The notes beneath the pieces were generated by a model, which worked only from the letters and a program-made list of their open reading frames with translations, was not told the DNA's origin and searched no databases. From positions 744,311,146 to 744,375,145 of the forward strand of contig NC_053389.1 of NCBI RefSeq assembly GCF_905171765.1: 64,000 nucleotides of DNA, read 5' to 3'. The stretch is from Bufo bufo. Its lineage: Eukaryota > Chordata > Amphibia > Anura > Bufonidae. Positions 8,954-22,639 of this stretch are shown here, piece after piece (within the stretch, counting starts at the first letter, position 1; each line of letters begins with the position of its first letter). A program made the position numbers and the translations under genes.

Positions 8954-11908
8954 ATGGCCAATTTTCTCTCAGGGACACTTTTCACTGAAGCCTTGATAAG
9001 TGAGGCCAAGGACATCTTCTCAGATAGGGACATTCCAGGTTTAGTCTCTTCTGCCTCATGCAAACAGGTCTTTCGTGATTTATACGTTAAATATAAAGAA
9101 AATATCAAATCCTGGTGGGAAGTAAAATCAATTGAGAGCTATTTAGAGCATAAAATTGTTCCTAAGGGTCTTCGCCTCCAGGTCAGACCAGCAGATTGCA
9201 TTTCATCTGCGAGTCTGACTGTGAAATGGGAGGATGAATTGACCCGGAGCTCTTTGAATTTAATGAGGATTCTCCTAGAGGAAGAAAAATTACTGTTCGA
9301 ACGCACCTCAAGCAGTCTTCAAGAACAGGTAAACGCAGCCCTGAAATTTAAGGAAGATCCTAACTTGAGTAGACGTGAGTCATCACTAAAAACTCTGGTG
9401 GAGAGATTTCAAAATCTACTGAAGGAAAGGAAACACAGGCAATTTATTTGTGATCTCACTGAATTTAGAGAAAACAGGGCATATAAACAACCAAATGTGA
9501 ATAACCTCCCAGTGACTTCAGAGATTTCATCCTCTGATATTGAGTCCTCGGACACTGAGTTTCAACATCGTCCCTATAGTGGAGGGAACTCATTTGGACC
9601 TAGGAGACGCGGCAGAAGATGGCCGCGTGGAGGAGTAGGGAGACGAGGGATGTCACGGGGGTCAAATTACCCCACTGCATCCTCGTCTCCATCTCCCTCT
9701 GGTTCATCCAATATACCATCTCTCTCTCAATCTGCCCCCTCTTTTTTAGAGAAGACTCAGGTCCCTTACCAGCTAAGGGAACGGGGCCGGGTAGACAAAG
9801 TATAACGAATGATCTCCAGATTATTAACCTCACCTCCCGCAGTCTAAGCACTATAGAGATTGATGTACTCAAGAGAGGCTTATCTTTTGTACCTACTACC
9901 AATTTTTGCCTTTTCACATGGACAAAAGACCTGCATTTATTTGGTAGACGTTTGAAATGGGCAAAAAAAAATTCAAACATTCCAATAGGCAGACATGTGA
10001 GAATCTGGGACTCAATATGAGTGATTATGCGGATTTCCGATTACTAATGGATCTTGAGGAAGAGGGGGGATGAGGACTAGGCCATGGCCCCTATACAGAT
10101 CTGAAATTAAAAAGCAAAAGGATGCCCCCTCCCTTTAACTATGAATGCATCGACATCTTCCTTCAAATGGTGATCTCAGACCTGGAAAACTTGATAAGGT
10201 ACATCCGAGTAAATACAATCTCTTACAAATAGAGATGCGTGCATTACAGTCATTGGAACAGGATAAGTCGCTAATCATTAAACCGTCCGATAAGGGGGGT
10301 AACTTAGTTATTCTCGATCAGCCCCTTTATACGCGTATGTGTTTAGACTTGCTTGAGGATACAGGAGGATATAGTATATTGCCATCAAATCCCACTACCC
10401 AATTTAGGATAGAACTAAAGGGAATCCTTGATGTAGGCCTATTGGAAAAGGTGATCACCCCAGTTGAATATGAATTTCTCCTCCCTGCCCATCCATGTAT
10501 TGCCACATTTTATGGATTGCCGAAAGTCCATAAAGGGATCAATCCATTGAAGGGTCAACCAATAATCTTGGGGGTTAATTCCCTCACCCAGAACTGTGGC
10601 ATATACCTTGATCGTGTCTTAAGTCAGTTCGTCGTGTCCGTACCGGCATACACGAGGGACAGGATGGACTTTCTTAATAAAATTTATACTATTAGTCTTG
10701 ACCCTGGATGTCTTCTAGCAAACATTGACGTCAAATCCCTATATAGCTCTATACCACATCAAAAAGGACTTTCTGCAGTGGAATATTTTCTCAAGACTAG
10801 GGGAATACACTGCAGAACTCATAATGTTTTTATTTTGAGGCTTCTTGAATTCATACTGACCCATAATTGTTTTCTATTTAATAGACGTTTCTTCCACCAG
10901 CTCAGGGGGACGGCTATGGGGAGTCCCTGTGCCCCTACATATGCCAACCTCTTCCTGGGCTGGTGGGAGGACACCTGCATCTTTCCAGACCAGACTACAT
11001 GGTGGTCAGACAAGATCATTGTCTGGACACGTTATATTGATGAAATTTTTCTGGTCTGGAGGGGTGGGTCAGATGAATTCAGTAAGTTTATAACTGAGCT
11101 CGAAGACAACCATATCGGCCTCAAATTCACATTTAGAGAGAGGGGATACCCTCAGAAACATCTTAAAGAAGCCTTTAAAAATGCAGCACACCAAGATCGT
11201 ACTAGTCTATTGGTCCCCAAACATAGAGGTGATGAAAAAAGTAAACCCCCAGGGATTATATCTACTTTTGACTCGGCTAATGAACAAGTCATGATGAAAC
11301 TGAAGAGATATTGGCCCATACTTCAGATGGACCCTGATTTATGTGACATCTTGACAAAGAAACTGATCGTGAGCTATAAACTTGGTAAGAGTCTTAAGGA
11401 CTGCCTTGTCCATAGCCATTATACCCCCCCTATCAGAGAGGGTACTTGGCTTGACTGTAAACCTTCAGGCATGTTTAGGTGCGGATCATGCAAAGCGTGT
11501 AATTATAAATCAACTTCCAAGACAGTGACATGTGCGGTCACAGGACAAATATTCAAAGTTAGGGATTTCTGCAACTGTCGCAGCAAGGGGGCAATCTATA
11601 TCTGTCAGTGTCCTTGTCCCAAGGACTATATAGGCAAGACCATTAGAGAAGTACGGAGGAGAGTGTGTGAACATGTGAATGATGTCATTAAAAAGAACAT
11701 CACACCAGTAGCTTCACATGTTAATGAAATCCAAGGGGGGAACCCTAGATGCCTAAAATTTTCTGTCCTGGAACTTGTTCCACCGTCACCAAGGGGCGGG
11801 GACTGGGACAGAAATATTCTGCAAAAATAATGCACATGGATCCATCGTTTTAGATCACAGGCTCCATTGGGCATAAATGAGAGGTTAACTTTTTCCTGCT
11901 TTTTATGA
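8954..11908 (+). pseudogene. Penelope-like RT with GIY-YIG endonuclease, frameshifted
   Basis: The first segment (8954-9805, 283 codons) is the N-terminal extension, ending in an RG/S-rich stretch. About 9800-10020 is the conserved pre-RT region in another frame (NLTSRSLSTIE, RGLSFVPTTNF). The main segment (10145-11830, 561 codons) has KPSDKGGNLVI, YGLPKVHK, the catalytic NIDVKSLYSSIPH, LRGTAMGSPCAPTYANLF and YIDEIFLVW, then Cys motifs (CGSCKAC) and a GIY-YIG domain (AIYICQCPCPKDYIGKT…R…EH). The C-terminus continues in another frame to about 11908 (RSQAPLGINE). The usual YIDD is YIDE here, and sequence between the thumb region and FKNAAHQDR looks shortened. At least three frameshifts make it inactive. 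The start Met is uncertain. Confidence 0.92.
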
Positions 11909-12182
11909 GTACTACATATTATACCTGTAATGCCCCTATTGTTTGTTAGTGGCCCAGCTTTACAGTGAAATTTTTTAAGTGTTCTAAAATTGGGCCTAAT
12001 GCGTGAAGCATCTAATTCTGATGTATCGGAATGGACATTAGCGACATATACTATGTCGCTGTCTATAGACGGCCACTGACTGTGGACCATTTTCTGAAGA
12101 ACTCTGTAATTTAGTTTTTTTACGTATTTCCGCTACCTAAAAAATCGAATAGCCACATTTAAGGATTATATGATTCTATAAC

Positions 12183-13459
12183 TGCCTGGTTAACATACTG
12201 TACCTTTTACTAAATGGGTGATTAACATGTCTAATCGACGCCGCGCAGAATGTTATATCAGTATGGGATAGGCCGGCTTTACGATTTATTCACCATACGA
12301 TTCGTACATGACTGTGTACCTCCTGCACTAGAATATGCGATTTATCATCTGTGGAAGGCAGGGAGCAGGAAGTAAGTGCTCCCTTTGCGTTTCACCAGCA
12401 GGAAACTTGGCAGGTCACGTGATTGAACATCGGGACGCTTGGGCGGATGTGTCGGGACACCGGAAACCATGCACTGGAACGCTATGCGTTCCACAGTCCG
12501 GAAACTGACGTCAATACCGGAAGACCCGCTGTCCACCAACGCTATCTGTGGCGCGTTAATTGATAGCGGTTTAAATATGGAAGGGGCACACAAGCATTTC
12601 GCTTGCATGGGGAGCGCTGAACATGAGGAGGCTTGATATATATCATTAGGTATACCTCTCTGATATCAGTGTATTATTATTTCTGTCCAACAGAATGTGG
12701 AACACATTTTCTCCGGCCTTCGATACCTGTGGCTTCAGCACTGATATTAGTGCCACTTTTGATACCTGTGGTTAACCTGCAACGGTGCTGTATCTTAAGC
12801 TGATTAGGTTTATACTGCTCTCTACTGCTATAATATGCATAGCGGTAAACCTGGTGTTGCCCCAGTATATATTTTGCGACATCAGTGTTTGACATATTAT
12901 CATTTTATACTATACTGAATTGATATATTTACCTCCTGATGATCCCATAGTGTTAACTATGCGGGAAACGCTTCGAATCCTATTTTGGTAGTTGACCATT
13001 TGGTTAACCCTGACTATATGTGTATATATTTAATGCACCTTGTCTACAGCATCCAGTATCTGTGAACATATATCCCTGCCCTCACCCGGGGGCATATTAT
13101 ACCTTATTGATACCTGAGGCCCTTAGGGATAACGCAGGGCTGACATTAGCCTAGGAACGTGGACAGGGGGTCTCCACCATCAGGGGTCCTCCCTGGGCTG
13201 AGGCTTTAAGAAAAGGGTAAGTGTAGGGACAACTTATTCCCCCTCCCCCTCTATCATTGTCACTCACCTGGATGCTGTTAATTATATTTTTTAACATAGT
13301 AACCACTTTTTGAGTATTATTCTTGAGTATATCAAAGGTCCCTTACGGGTCCTATTTTAATGAATATCAATAAAATTGTGATTTTAGGGGTTTCTTTGCT
13401 GGAACTTACATGAATTTTCAACCCCAATATATAACTGTGATTAAATTTAGCTGGAACTT
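12183..13459 (+). repeat. Direct pLTR of PLE 1 (3' copy)
   Basis: Ends at the target duplication (13460-13474) with the same TTTAGCTGGAACTT motif as the 5' copy. Its first part is matched only by the inverted arm (5802-7215) and its last 626 bp also by the 5' direct pLTR. Confidence 0.85.
12931..12976 (+). ncRNA. Degenerate hammerhead motif, third copy
   Basis: The first half is intact (ACCUC, CUGAUGA, UCCC). The second half has GAAACGCUUC followed by GAAUC, so stem III and the 3' side of stem I no longer pair. Probably inactive. Confidence 0.6.
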
Positions 13460-13474
13460 TGAAAAAAAATATCT

Positions 13475-15195
13475 GTGCAGCAATTCCAGATGTTCCTCTT
13501 CTTTCTTTTTCAGCAGGAAAAGCTCAAATTGCAGTGGTGGTGCACCACAAGTCTCAGCAAGCCAAAGAGTAGCACAGAGAAGCACGGAACCTCTCTGTAT
13601 GCAGTCACCAGCTAGAATGGCTGCCTGCAGCGAGGTTCAGCTCTTTCCTTTGCTGCTATAGCGCTGCCATTGGCTGGAGCGTTGTTCCAGCCAAACGCAG
13701 TGCTGGCAAGGGACGTCAAACACTGGAGTCCCCTGCCAGACCTCGGAGGAGACCAGTGCTAGTTCAGCACCGGTCACCTCCCCATGACCCCGCCGACCTG
13801 CCCTGCAGCCTCCTTCTGCTTCCGGAGCAGCACTCGGAGCTGCGGGAGGCGGAAAGACACCATGCTGCCCTTACTCATCATGGATGCCTGATACTCCGGT
13901 AAGAGCAGTCATGGTCCCCAATCCTTCGTGATGCTGCCCTTGCTCCCGGTGGAGCTTGCGCCGTACATGTACGGTGCTGGTCCTTAAGTCACGTCCAGCT
14001 GCACCATACATGTACTCAGCGGGTCCTTAAGGGGTTAAACAGCTCAGTCAGTAATTAAAAAATGTTTTCCCCTTTAGACTACATTATGCCAGTAGGTCAA
14101 ATTTAGTTATTTCACACAATGGGAAAAAGTGTAACATTTAAAAGTTGTACAGAATTTATTCTAAGGGAATCAATAGGTTTACAATTAAAGTGTAGATACT
14201 CCTTTGTATTCTAGCTGCTCAGTAAATGATGTGAGATACGATTTCTATTATACTTCATTAAAAATAAATTATACTTGATTTATTTCTGCTCTGGCCTGAA
14301 ATGAAAAATTTACACTTTTGGTTTTGCAATTAATTTTTAGATAAATTGAAAAATGAAATCTAAATTATTGCAACGCAAGAGCAATTCTAATACTTTTACT
14401 GTATGTACAGTATATTAATATAGTTTTTAAATAAAGAAGATGCCAAGAAGTTCATTATTGTACTTATAAAAGTCAAGCAGTGTCATGTTGGGATTCCTTG
14501 GGTCCACCAGAGGTAATGATTCTGAGGTCAAATCTATGCTGAACTCATCCACTTTTATTTGCATTGCAAAGTTTGGGGCCCATTTTTGTTTAAAAGCCTT
14601 TGGCGGGGGTAAAGGGGATTGGGTGCCTTTTTCCCACCCTGTAGTCAAGAAGCCAACAATGACTGAGGGAGGAAGTGATCATCTGTAATTAAGTACCCCT
14701 ATTAAGGAGATGTCTAAACAGTTGCAGTGCTCCAAGTCCTTACCAACCACAACTTTGTTCTTGTGACAAGATGTCATAAATATAATGTCTGGGTGCATAC
14801 TTGTAGTAACTATTTTAGAATTATATTTGCTGTGTATCTGTTGTATAAGTATTCCCAAGATGTGATTTCTGGTAAAGAGAAGGTTTATTCACCAAATGGC
14901 TGACTTCTTTGAAGCCTCCATTCTATCCGAGGAAGATGGAGTCTGGCAGACTGGGCCTCTGCCAGCTACAGAGGTGCAAATGAACAGTTCTCCTCATCAT
15001 AGTTAACACCTCTGGCTGCCATGTACAAATTTCAAAAAAACATTTGTTCCCCCCTGCTAAACCGGATACTGGAGGAAGGGGATTCATTTTGGTGGGAGAT
15101 TTGTAAACTTTCAAACAAAGAGATTTCAACATTCAGTGCTCCCCACTCCCCTCATTAAATCCACCCTCCCCAATGGAAGAACTGGGATTTGAAAC
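13475..15195. other. Stretch without a recognised gene
   Basis: About 13475-14040 is GC-richer, has an inverted pair (GGCTGGAGCG and GTTCCAGCC) and ends in GTCCTTAAGGGGTTAAA, reminiscent of amphibian repeat ends. About 14040-15195 is AT-rich and looks unique. The only protein-like frame is 14427-14648 on the minus strand, described separately. Confidence 0.5.
14427..14640 (-). other. Possible unassigned exon or unknown coding fragment
   Basis: A minus-strand frame is preceded by a pyrimidine-rich tract and CTACAG at about 14640, resembling a splice acceptor. It runs about 70 codons with balanced composition (for example KQKWAPNFAMQIKVDEFS and PRNPNMTLLDFYKYNNELL) to a stop. It matches no transposon family I recognise and could be a terminal exon of a host gene, a processed fragment or chance. 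I cannot name it. Confidence 0.25.
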
Positions 15196-15296
15196 TAGTG
15201 TTGAGCGAGCATTCTCTGCCGAACTGGTGTTACAACTCGAGCATCGTGATACTCGGCCGAATACCGCGTGTGCTCGAGTGCGATGCTCCAGTCATA

Positions 15297-15611
15297 GTAT
15301 TTAAATCTAATTTAGCCTCTTTTTCTGAAGAATTTCTGCTGGGATTTGTACTCACAACCTCCTACATTAGAGGCAAGGAATTTAACCACTCAGCTATAAA
15401 GCTGAATGATAAACTGTGTCAGAAAAACCTCATAGTAGTTTGTCATGTAGAAAATATTCCTATATAGCAGAAGTATTATTTTTTATTTCACTGCAGGTTA
15501 ACATGTAGCTGTTCAGCATAGTGGTTAAGGTTCTTGAATCTAAAGTAGAAGGTGGAGAGTTCAAATCCCAGCAGAAACTTCAGAAATTGAGGCTAAATTA
15601 GATTTAAATAC
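15297..15611. repeat. Inverted pair of tRNA-derived SINE-like sequences
   Basis: The left arm (15297-15404) is the near reverse complement of the right arm (about 15503-15611). The right arm read on the plus strand resembles a tRNA: an A-box-like TAGCTGTTCAGCATAGTGG, then a B-box-like GAGTTCAAATCCC about 50 bases later. It is followed by a tail with TTGAGGCTAAATTAG. No functional tRNA fold is claimed. The head-to-head arrangement can form a large hairpin around a loop of roughly 100 bases. Confidence 0.6.
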
Positions 15612-15654
15612 ACTGGGTGTCCCCAAGCACTGACTCCATATATGGACATAGCTA

Positions 15655-17270
<1,616 letters not shown>

Positions 17271-17489
17271 TATATATGGAGTCAGAGCAGGGACTCCTAA
17301 GCCATGGACTCACATTGGGGGATTCCCTCACTGTACAGCAATCTTCTGCATAGACCTCAGTGGGACCCAGCACCCTCCCTTCTTCACAGCAAGGGGGTGC
17401 CTGGTTTAATGCTCGGTTTCTGCCATTGACTCCCATTGTGCTCCCAAAGTGTTCTACTCGAGCAGCACTTTGGTGCTCGATCAACACTA

Positions 17490-17899
17490 CTGGACCCCAA
17501 TCCTGGTTCTATAAAAAAAGTCTCATGGACATGTTTTATTTGTTGCACTGTGTGAGAGTCATAGCTGAGCTGACAGGTATCCATTTCTTCCCCTTCTCCC
17601 GGGGGCAGTAAGTTTTGTATTACTGTATTTTCTCCCATTTATTTTACTCTGTTTGTGCACGTTATTTTTACTTTGTCTTATTTTATATCAGTTTTTGTAA
17701 GCACTGCTCTATTTTTTGTGTATAAAGTATTCACTTTATAAGTCTGCCTTGTTGCTCTAAAGAATCCATGGCCTTAACGTGTTATTGTGTGATTGCTTGT
17801 GAGCGGAAAGTTTATACGTGGCTTTTGCAGCGTTTCCGAATTATGTCAGTCGGTCGCCAGACGCTGCTGTGCATACGTAACAATGACATTTGACCACCT
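17490..17899. other. Stretch without a recognised gene
   Basis: AT-rich sequence between the hAT-like element and a MITE. No coding frame, repeat family or structured RNA is recognised. Confidence 0.5.
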
Positions 17900-17901
17900 T
17901 A

Positions 17902-18200
17902 AGGCTACATGTACACGACTGTGTGCCCCCCGTGGCCGTATTGCGGCCCGCATACAGCGGGTCCGCAATACACGGGCATCAGCCGCGTGCATTCCGCATC
18001 ATGGACCCATTCACTTGAATGGGTCCGCAATCACAGAGATGCAGAACGGAGGCACGGATCGGAACCCCACAGAAGCACTATGGAGTGCTTCCGTGGTGTT
18101 TGTGGCTGTGCCTCCGCATACGGCTGCCCCACGCTCTGTGCCCGTGCATTGCGGACCGCAACACGGGCACGGAGCCCTTACGTTAGTGTGCATGTAGCCT
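17902..18200. mobile_element. MITE with AGGCTACATG inverted ends
   Basis: AGGCTACATGTACACGAC at the left and GTGTGCATGTAGCCT at the right form terminal inverted repeats, flanked by TA on both sides (17900-17901, 18201-18202). The 299 bp interior is GC-rich and has further inverted pairs (GGACCCATTC and GAATGGGTCC). No coding capacity, so it is non-autonomous. Confidence 0.75.
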
Positions 18201-18879
18201 TATGGAAATATTTAGGTGTGGAAGAAAATAAAGCTAAGGACTAGGAACTGGAGAAGAAGTTAAATAAATGACTGTCCATCCAATAGCTATGATGAATAGA
18301 GATGAGCGAAACGAAGTTGACGAAGTGGAATTCGATTTAAATAAAAAAAAAAAAATTGATTCGCACCCAATCCAAATTTCCTTACGCTTCGTGGTAACGA
18401 ATCACATTTTTTCCTAAAATGACTGCTGCATGTGTTACAACATGGAACAAGGAACTCTGGGAACGAGGGATCACCCACAATGCCATGCATGCAGCCAATC
18501 AGCAGCCAGCCAGCCCTGTGATGTCACAGCCCTATAAATAGCCTCAGCCATTTTCCAGTGTATTTAGTGCAGGGAGAGAAGTCAGCAGGTGCTAGGGACA
18601 GTGGTAGAAAAGACTTTAAAACTTTTATTTTGTTGTATAGAAGTTCAGGAAAAGGATATTGAGGAATCATTCCACAGTATTTAAGCAGAACAGGGTTCAG
18701 TAGGGGAGTTTACAGCCTGGGTAATAGGAGCAATCCTATTACACCTTGCTGCACTGACTGCAGATCCAAATTGCCATTATACAGCTCTGTTATTTATAGC
18801 AAACCGTTCTTGTTATTGGTGTGCAAGTGCTGTTTGATACAGCCATTAACAGGGTTTATTACAAGGAAATATTTATATG

Positions 18880-19410
18880 TATTATTTGCCCTTGTGCGGT
18901 GCAGTTATATGTTCTAAAGCATTTTTTGGCTTGTATTAGTGGAAAAAAGGGCTTATTAGTGAAATGAGAAAATTACAGCCCTTTTAGGCGTGTATTAGTG
19001 GCAAAAAAATATATATATATTATTTGCCGTTCAGCAGTGCAGTTGTTCTAAAGCCTTTTGTGGCGTATATTAGTGGAAAAAAAATAAGGGCCCATTTTCC
19101 ATTCAGCGGTGCAGTTATATGTTCTAAAGCCCTTTTTGGCGTGTATTGGTGGGAAAAAAATATATATTTGCTGTTCAGCGATGCAGTTATATGTTCTAAA
19201 GCCTTTTGTGTATAAGTAGAAAACAGTACGGGCCTATTTGCTGTTCAGTGGTGTAGTTTTATGTTCTAAAGCCCTTTTTGGCATGTATTAGTGGCAAAAA
19301 ATATATATATTTGCCGTTCAGTGGTGCAGTTATATGTTCTAAAGCTCTTTTTGGCATGTATTAGTGGAAAAATAAGGGCTTATTAGCTGTTTTGTGGTGA
19401 AGTGAGAAAA
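18880..19410 (+). repeat. 5' tandem repeat of hAT B, about 65-110 bp spacing
   Basis: Several copies of a unit containing GTTCTAAAGCCNTTTTTGGC, GTGTATTAGTGG and GCCGTTCAGYGGTGCAGT precede the transposase start. Array length varies by small indels. It occupies the same position as the 295 bp array of copy E, though the sequences differ. Confidence 0.7.
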
Positions 19411-19443
19411 TTACAGACTTTTTTATGATGTTTTAATTTCCTT

Positions 19444-19470
19444 TTTATTTATTTATTTATTTATTTATTT
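19444..19470. repeat. (TTTA)n microsatellite
   Basis: About six ATTT units lie just upstream of the first transposase ATG of hAT B. Confidence 0.9.
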
Positions 19471-19481
19471 GATCTAACAGT

Positions 19482-22400
19482 ATGACAGACAGAGTAGTGC
19501 CAGGCCCTGCACAGGGGAGTGGCAGAGGCCTAAATGTTTCTGGCGCAGGCACCGGTCGCAGCAGAGTAAGGGGGCATGGCAGCAGGAGTCGCAGCGAGAG
19601 GCCTGAGCTCCAGGTCGTGTCTTGACCAGTTCTTGAATAATTGATTCAGTCATCCACTTCGTCCCAAGTAACATCCGACCCCCCCAGCCAAGAGTCGGTG
19701 GGTTCTTCAGACACAACCCTTAGTTGGCATGGCCCCGGAGCAGGCCCTGTGCCCTTACCTGTCCTCAACCTGCGTCTGTCCTTTTCTGTTCCCTCAACCA
19801 GAGAAGTATTATATGCTGTGGGCTCAGCTCCACTATACAGCGAGGACGAGCTACTAGAGCAAAGTCAGCAGCTACTGGCCAGCCAAGATGTGGAGGAGGC
19901 ATCCGCTGCTTCCTCTGGTAGGCGGGCAAGTAGTGATGAGGAGAGTGGCGTGGGAGCTGGTGTTGCGAGCGGTCAGGATTCTGACCCATAGACCGTTGAC
20001 AAGGCCATTAGTGATGCTCAGACAGTACTCGATGATGATGATGTAGCTGATCGCACTTGGGAGCCGAGTGAATTAGGGGCTTCATCATCATCGGGAGAAG
20101 AGGGTAATAGCTTGCCCGTGAGGCAGCGGTAGAGCAAGCAAGTCGCTAGCGTGGTCGGGAGTCAGCAGGGGTGGCAGAAGTGGGAGGTCGGGAGCCAAAC
20201 GTACCCGGGGTAGACCACCCACATCGCAGGATCCTACCTGCCCCGCAAAGTAGTGGTGCAGGGGGGCACGGAAGCAGCGGTGGTAGCAGTCTGTCAGTGC
20301 GGAGTGTTGTGGGTAAAATCACCTACTTGGTATTGTGGCAGTTTTTTGTTAAGCCGCCGTAGGAGGTGAACATGGCCATTTGTAGAATCTGTGGGCAGAA
20401 GGTGAAGCATGGCCATGGCCCTGCGTCAACATATGCAGCATCACCATAAAGTGGCCCGGGAGAACCGTGGCTCCGATCTGGTGGTCCAGCCTGCCTGAGC
20501 AACTGCAGCATAACCCAGTGGCACGCACCCGATTTCAGGCAGTCAAAGCTCCACCACCTCAGCCAAAGGGAGCTGTCTGTCCTTCCCATCATCTGCTGGT
20601 CCTGATGCTCCTGATTCTCCTCCTAATCCCTCATCAGTCATTCCTTCAGCAATCGATCACCAAGGCGATTCCCAAGAGACAACAGTATGTGTGCACTCAT
20701 TCAACGGCGCAGAAGCTGAATGTGCTCCTGGCCAAGTTGCTGGTGCTGCAGTCTGTCCCTTTCCAAGTGGTGGACTCTGCACTTTTCAGAGAACTGATGG
20801 CTTGTGCCAAGCCGAGGTGGAGAGTCCCAAGCCGTTATTTCTTTCCCAAAAATGCAGCACCAGCCCTGCACACGTATGTAGAACAGAAGATGAGCCAGTC
20901 CTTGAGCCTGTCGGTGTCTGCCAAACTGCATGGTAGCACCGATATGTGGAGTTGTAACTACGGTCAGGGACAATACATGTCCTTTACGGCCCACTGGGTG
21001 AATATGGTTCCTGCACAGCCACACCAGCAACTTGGCCAGGTGACGCCGCTTCCGCCTCCATGTTCTCACGCCTTTGGTCCTGCGACAATGTCTGCCTCTG
21101 CCTCCTAATCCTCCACCATGTCCTCAGCCTCCACTGCAGGACAATTTACAGTGCCCATCCAACATACCACATGTGCAAGGCACGGCGGTGTCACGCTGTT
21201 CTGCACCTCGTTTGCCTTGGCGAACGGAATCACACAGGGGAGGAACTGCTGTGTCCTTCAGCAAGAGATCGAATCCTGGCATTCTCCGTGTAAACTCAAA
21301 ATGAGTCAAGGAGGGTTGAGCCATGCTCCCTGCATGTCACACGTGTTCAATCTGGTGGTCAAGCGGTTCCTGAAGTCTTCCACCCATCTGCAAGACATCC
21401 TAAAAATGGGAAGGAAACTTTGCATGCACTTCAGACACTCGTACACCGCAAAGCACACCCTTCTTGAGCTGCAGCCGCAGAACAGCATGCCCCAACATAG
21501 GCTGGTATGCGACGTTTACATCAGTTGGAATTCCACCCTCCAAATGTTGGACCGACTATACGAACAGAGAAAGGCCATAAACGATTTCTTGTTGATCCAA
21601 GCAGACAGGAGTACATCCCTGTGTAACTTCGATGTCAGCCAATGGCAGCTCATGCGTGACACCTGCCGTTTTCTCAGGCCCTTTGAGGAGGCCAAGTTAT
21701 TTGTCAGTCGCCAGGACTACAGGATGAACAACGTCATTCCACTGCTTCATGTCCTGGAACAGATGCTGGTAAATCTGTCTGGTCAGGGGACAGGAGACCT
21801 GGCACCTAGATCTCATGGCCACATGAGCCCTGTGGGGGCTGAACTGGAGGAGGACATTGGAGCACAACCAATGTGTAGCGAAATAGGTGTTTTTTCTTGT
21901 GTAGTGACAGCCGAATTGTCACCATTCGGCAGAGGGATGACTTCTGGATCACCACTTTGTTAGAACCTCGCTACTGGTCCAAAATGGTGGCCTTTTTTAC
22001 ACCCACTGAGAGGGAGGACAAACTCAACTACCATAGAGACATCCTATGTAGTCAGTTGGTCGCTGCCTATCTGCTCCATCATCCATCATCTTGCAGGTCT
22101 GACTGGGAAGCCCTCTGCCCTCACGTTCCTCTGCTATGGCTGCTGTCAAAGGGTGGAGGGGTAGGAGCAGTTCCATCTCCATCAGCAGCAACTTGAGTCT
22201 AGAGTTGCTGATGAGTAGCTTTCTTTACCTCCCTAGTGAAGAAACTACTCACTAGCAGCAGCAGCAGCAGCTAGACCTGGAGCATGACCTGAACCAGCAG
22301 GTGGTGGCTTACTTGGACAGCACCCTGCCAAACCACATTGAAGATCCGCTGGACTACTGGGCAGCCAAACTGGATTTGTGGCCGCAACTGGCAGAAATTT

Positions 22401-22579
22401 CCCTGAAAAAGCTGTCCCGCCCGGCCAGTAGTGTGGCATCAGAGCGGGTGTTTAGTGCGGTGGGGGGCCATAGTTACCCCAAGAAAACTCGCCTGTCCAC
22501 CCAAAATGTGGAGAGGACTGACCTTTGTCAAGATGAATCAGGCGTGGATCAGCCAGGATTTCCACCCACCAATGCCTGA
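19482..22579 (+). pseudogene. hAT transposase, copy B, multiply broken
   Basis: The frame opens at ATG 19482 with a glycine/arginine-rich N-terminus (47 codons, then a stop), followed by acidic pieces. The BED-finger remnant is near 20330-20440 (WQFF, CRICGQK, LRQHMQHHH). The core (20467-21108) has GSTDMWSCNYGQGQYMSFTAHWVN, where the catalytic HLTTDTW is changed but Asp is kept. 21118-21963 holds HAPCMSHVFNLVVKRF and ISWNSTLQMLDRLYE. 21897-22196 has WITTLLEPRYWSKM, and 22301-22579 is the dimerisation region with VASERVFSAVGG. At least five frame breaks and stops, so inactive. Confidence 0.9.
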
Positions 22580-22639
22580 TGCATCAGGCTAGATTATCCA
22601 TGGTGCCACACCAACACTTTGACAAAAGAGACCGGTTTC

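Larger units (their letters stand above)
5800..13459 (+). mobile_element. Penelope-like retroelement (Neptune-type), PLE 1
   Basis: The insertion is framed by a perfect 15 bp duplication, TGAAAAAAAATATCT, at 5785-5799 and 13460-13474. The order is an inverted pLTR arm (5802-7215 plus 8181-8303, split by a smaller nested element), a direct pLTR (8304-8938), a reverse-transcriptase/GIY-YIG frame (8954-11908), a 3' segment and a longer direct pLTR (about 12183-13459). Such compound direct-plus-inverted pLTRs and variable-length target duplications are characteristic of Penelope-like elements. Hammerhead ribozyme motifs occur in all three pLTR copies. Reading-frame damage makes this copy non-autonomous now. 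Confidence 0.9.

Noticed and set aside
15500..15600. Candidate tRNA gene
   Set aside because: A and B box resemblance is present but no acceptor stem or clean cloverleaf can be formed; a SINE head is the better reading.
18011..18244. 60-111 codon frames around 18 kb
   Set aside because: They read through the GC-rich MITE at 17902-18200 in three frames; no domain.
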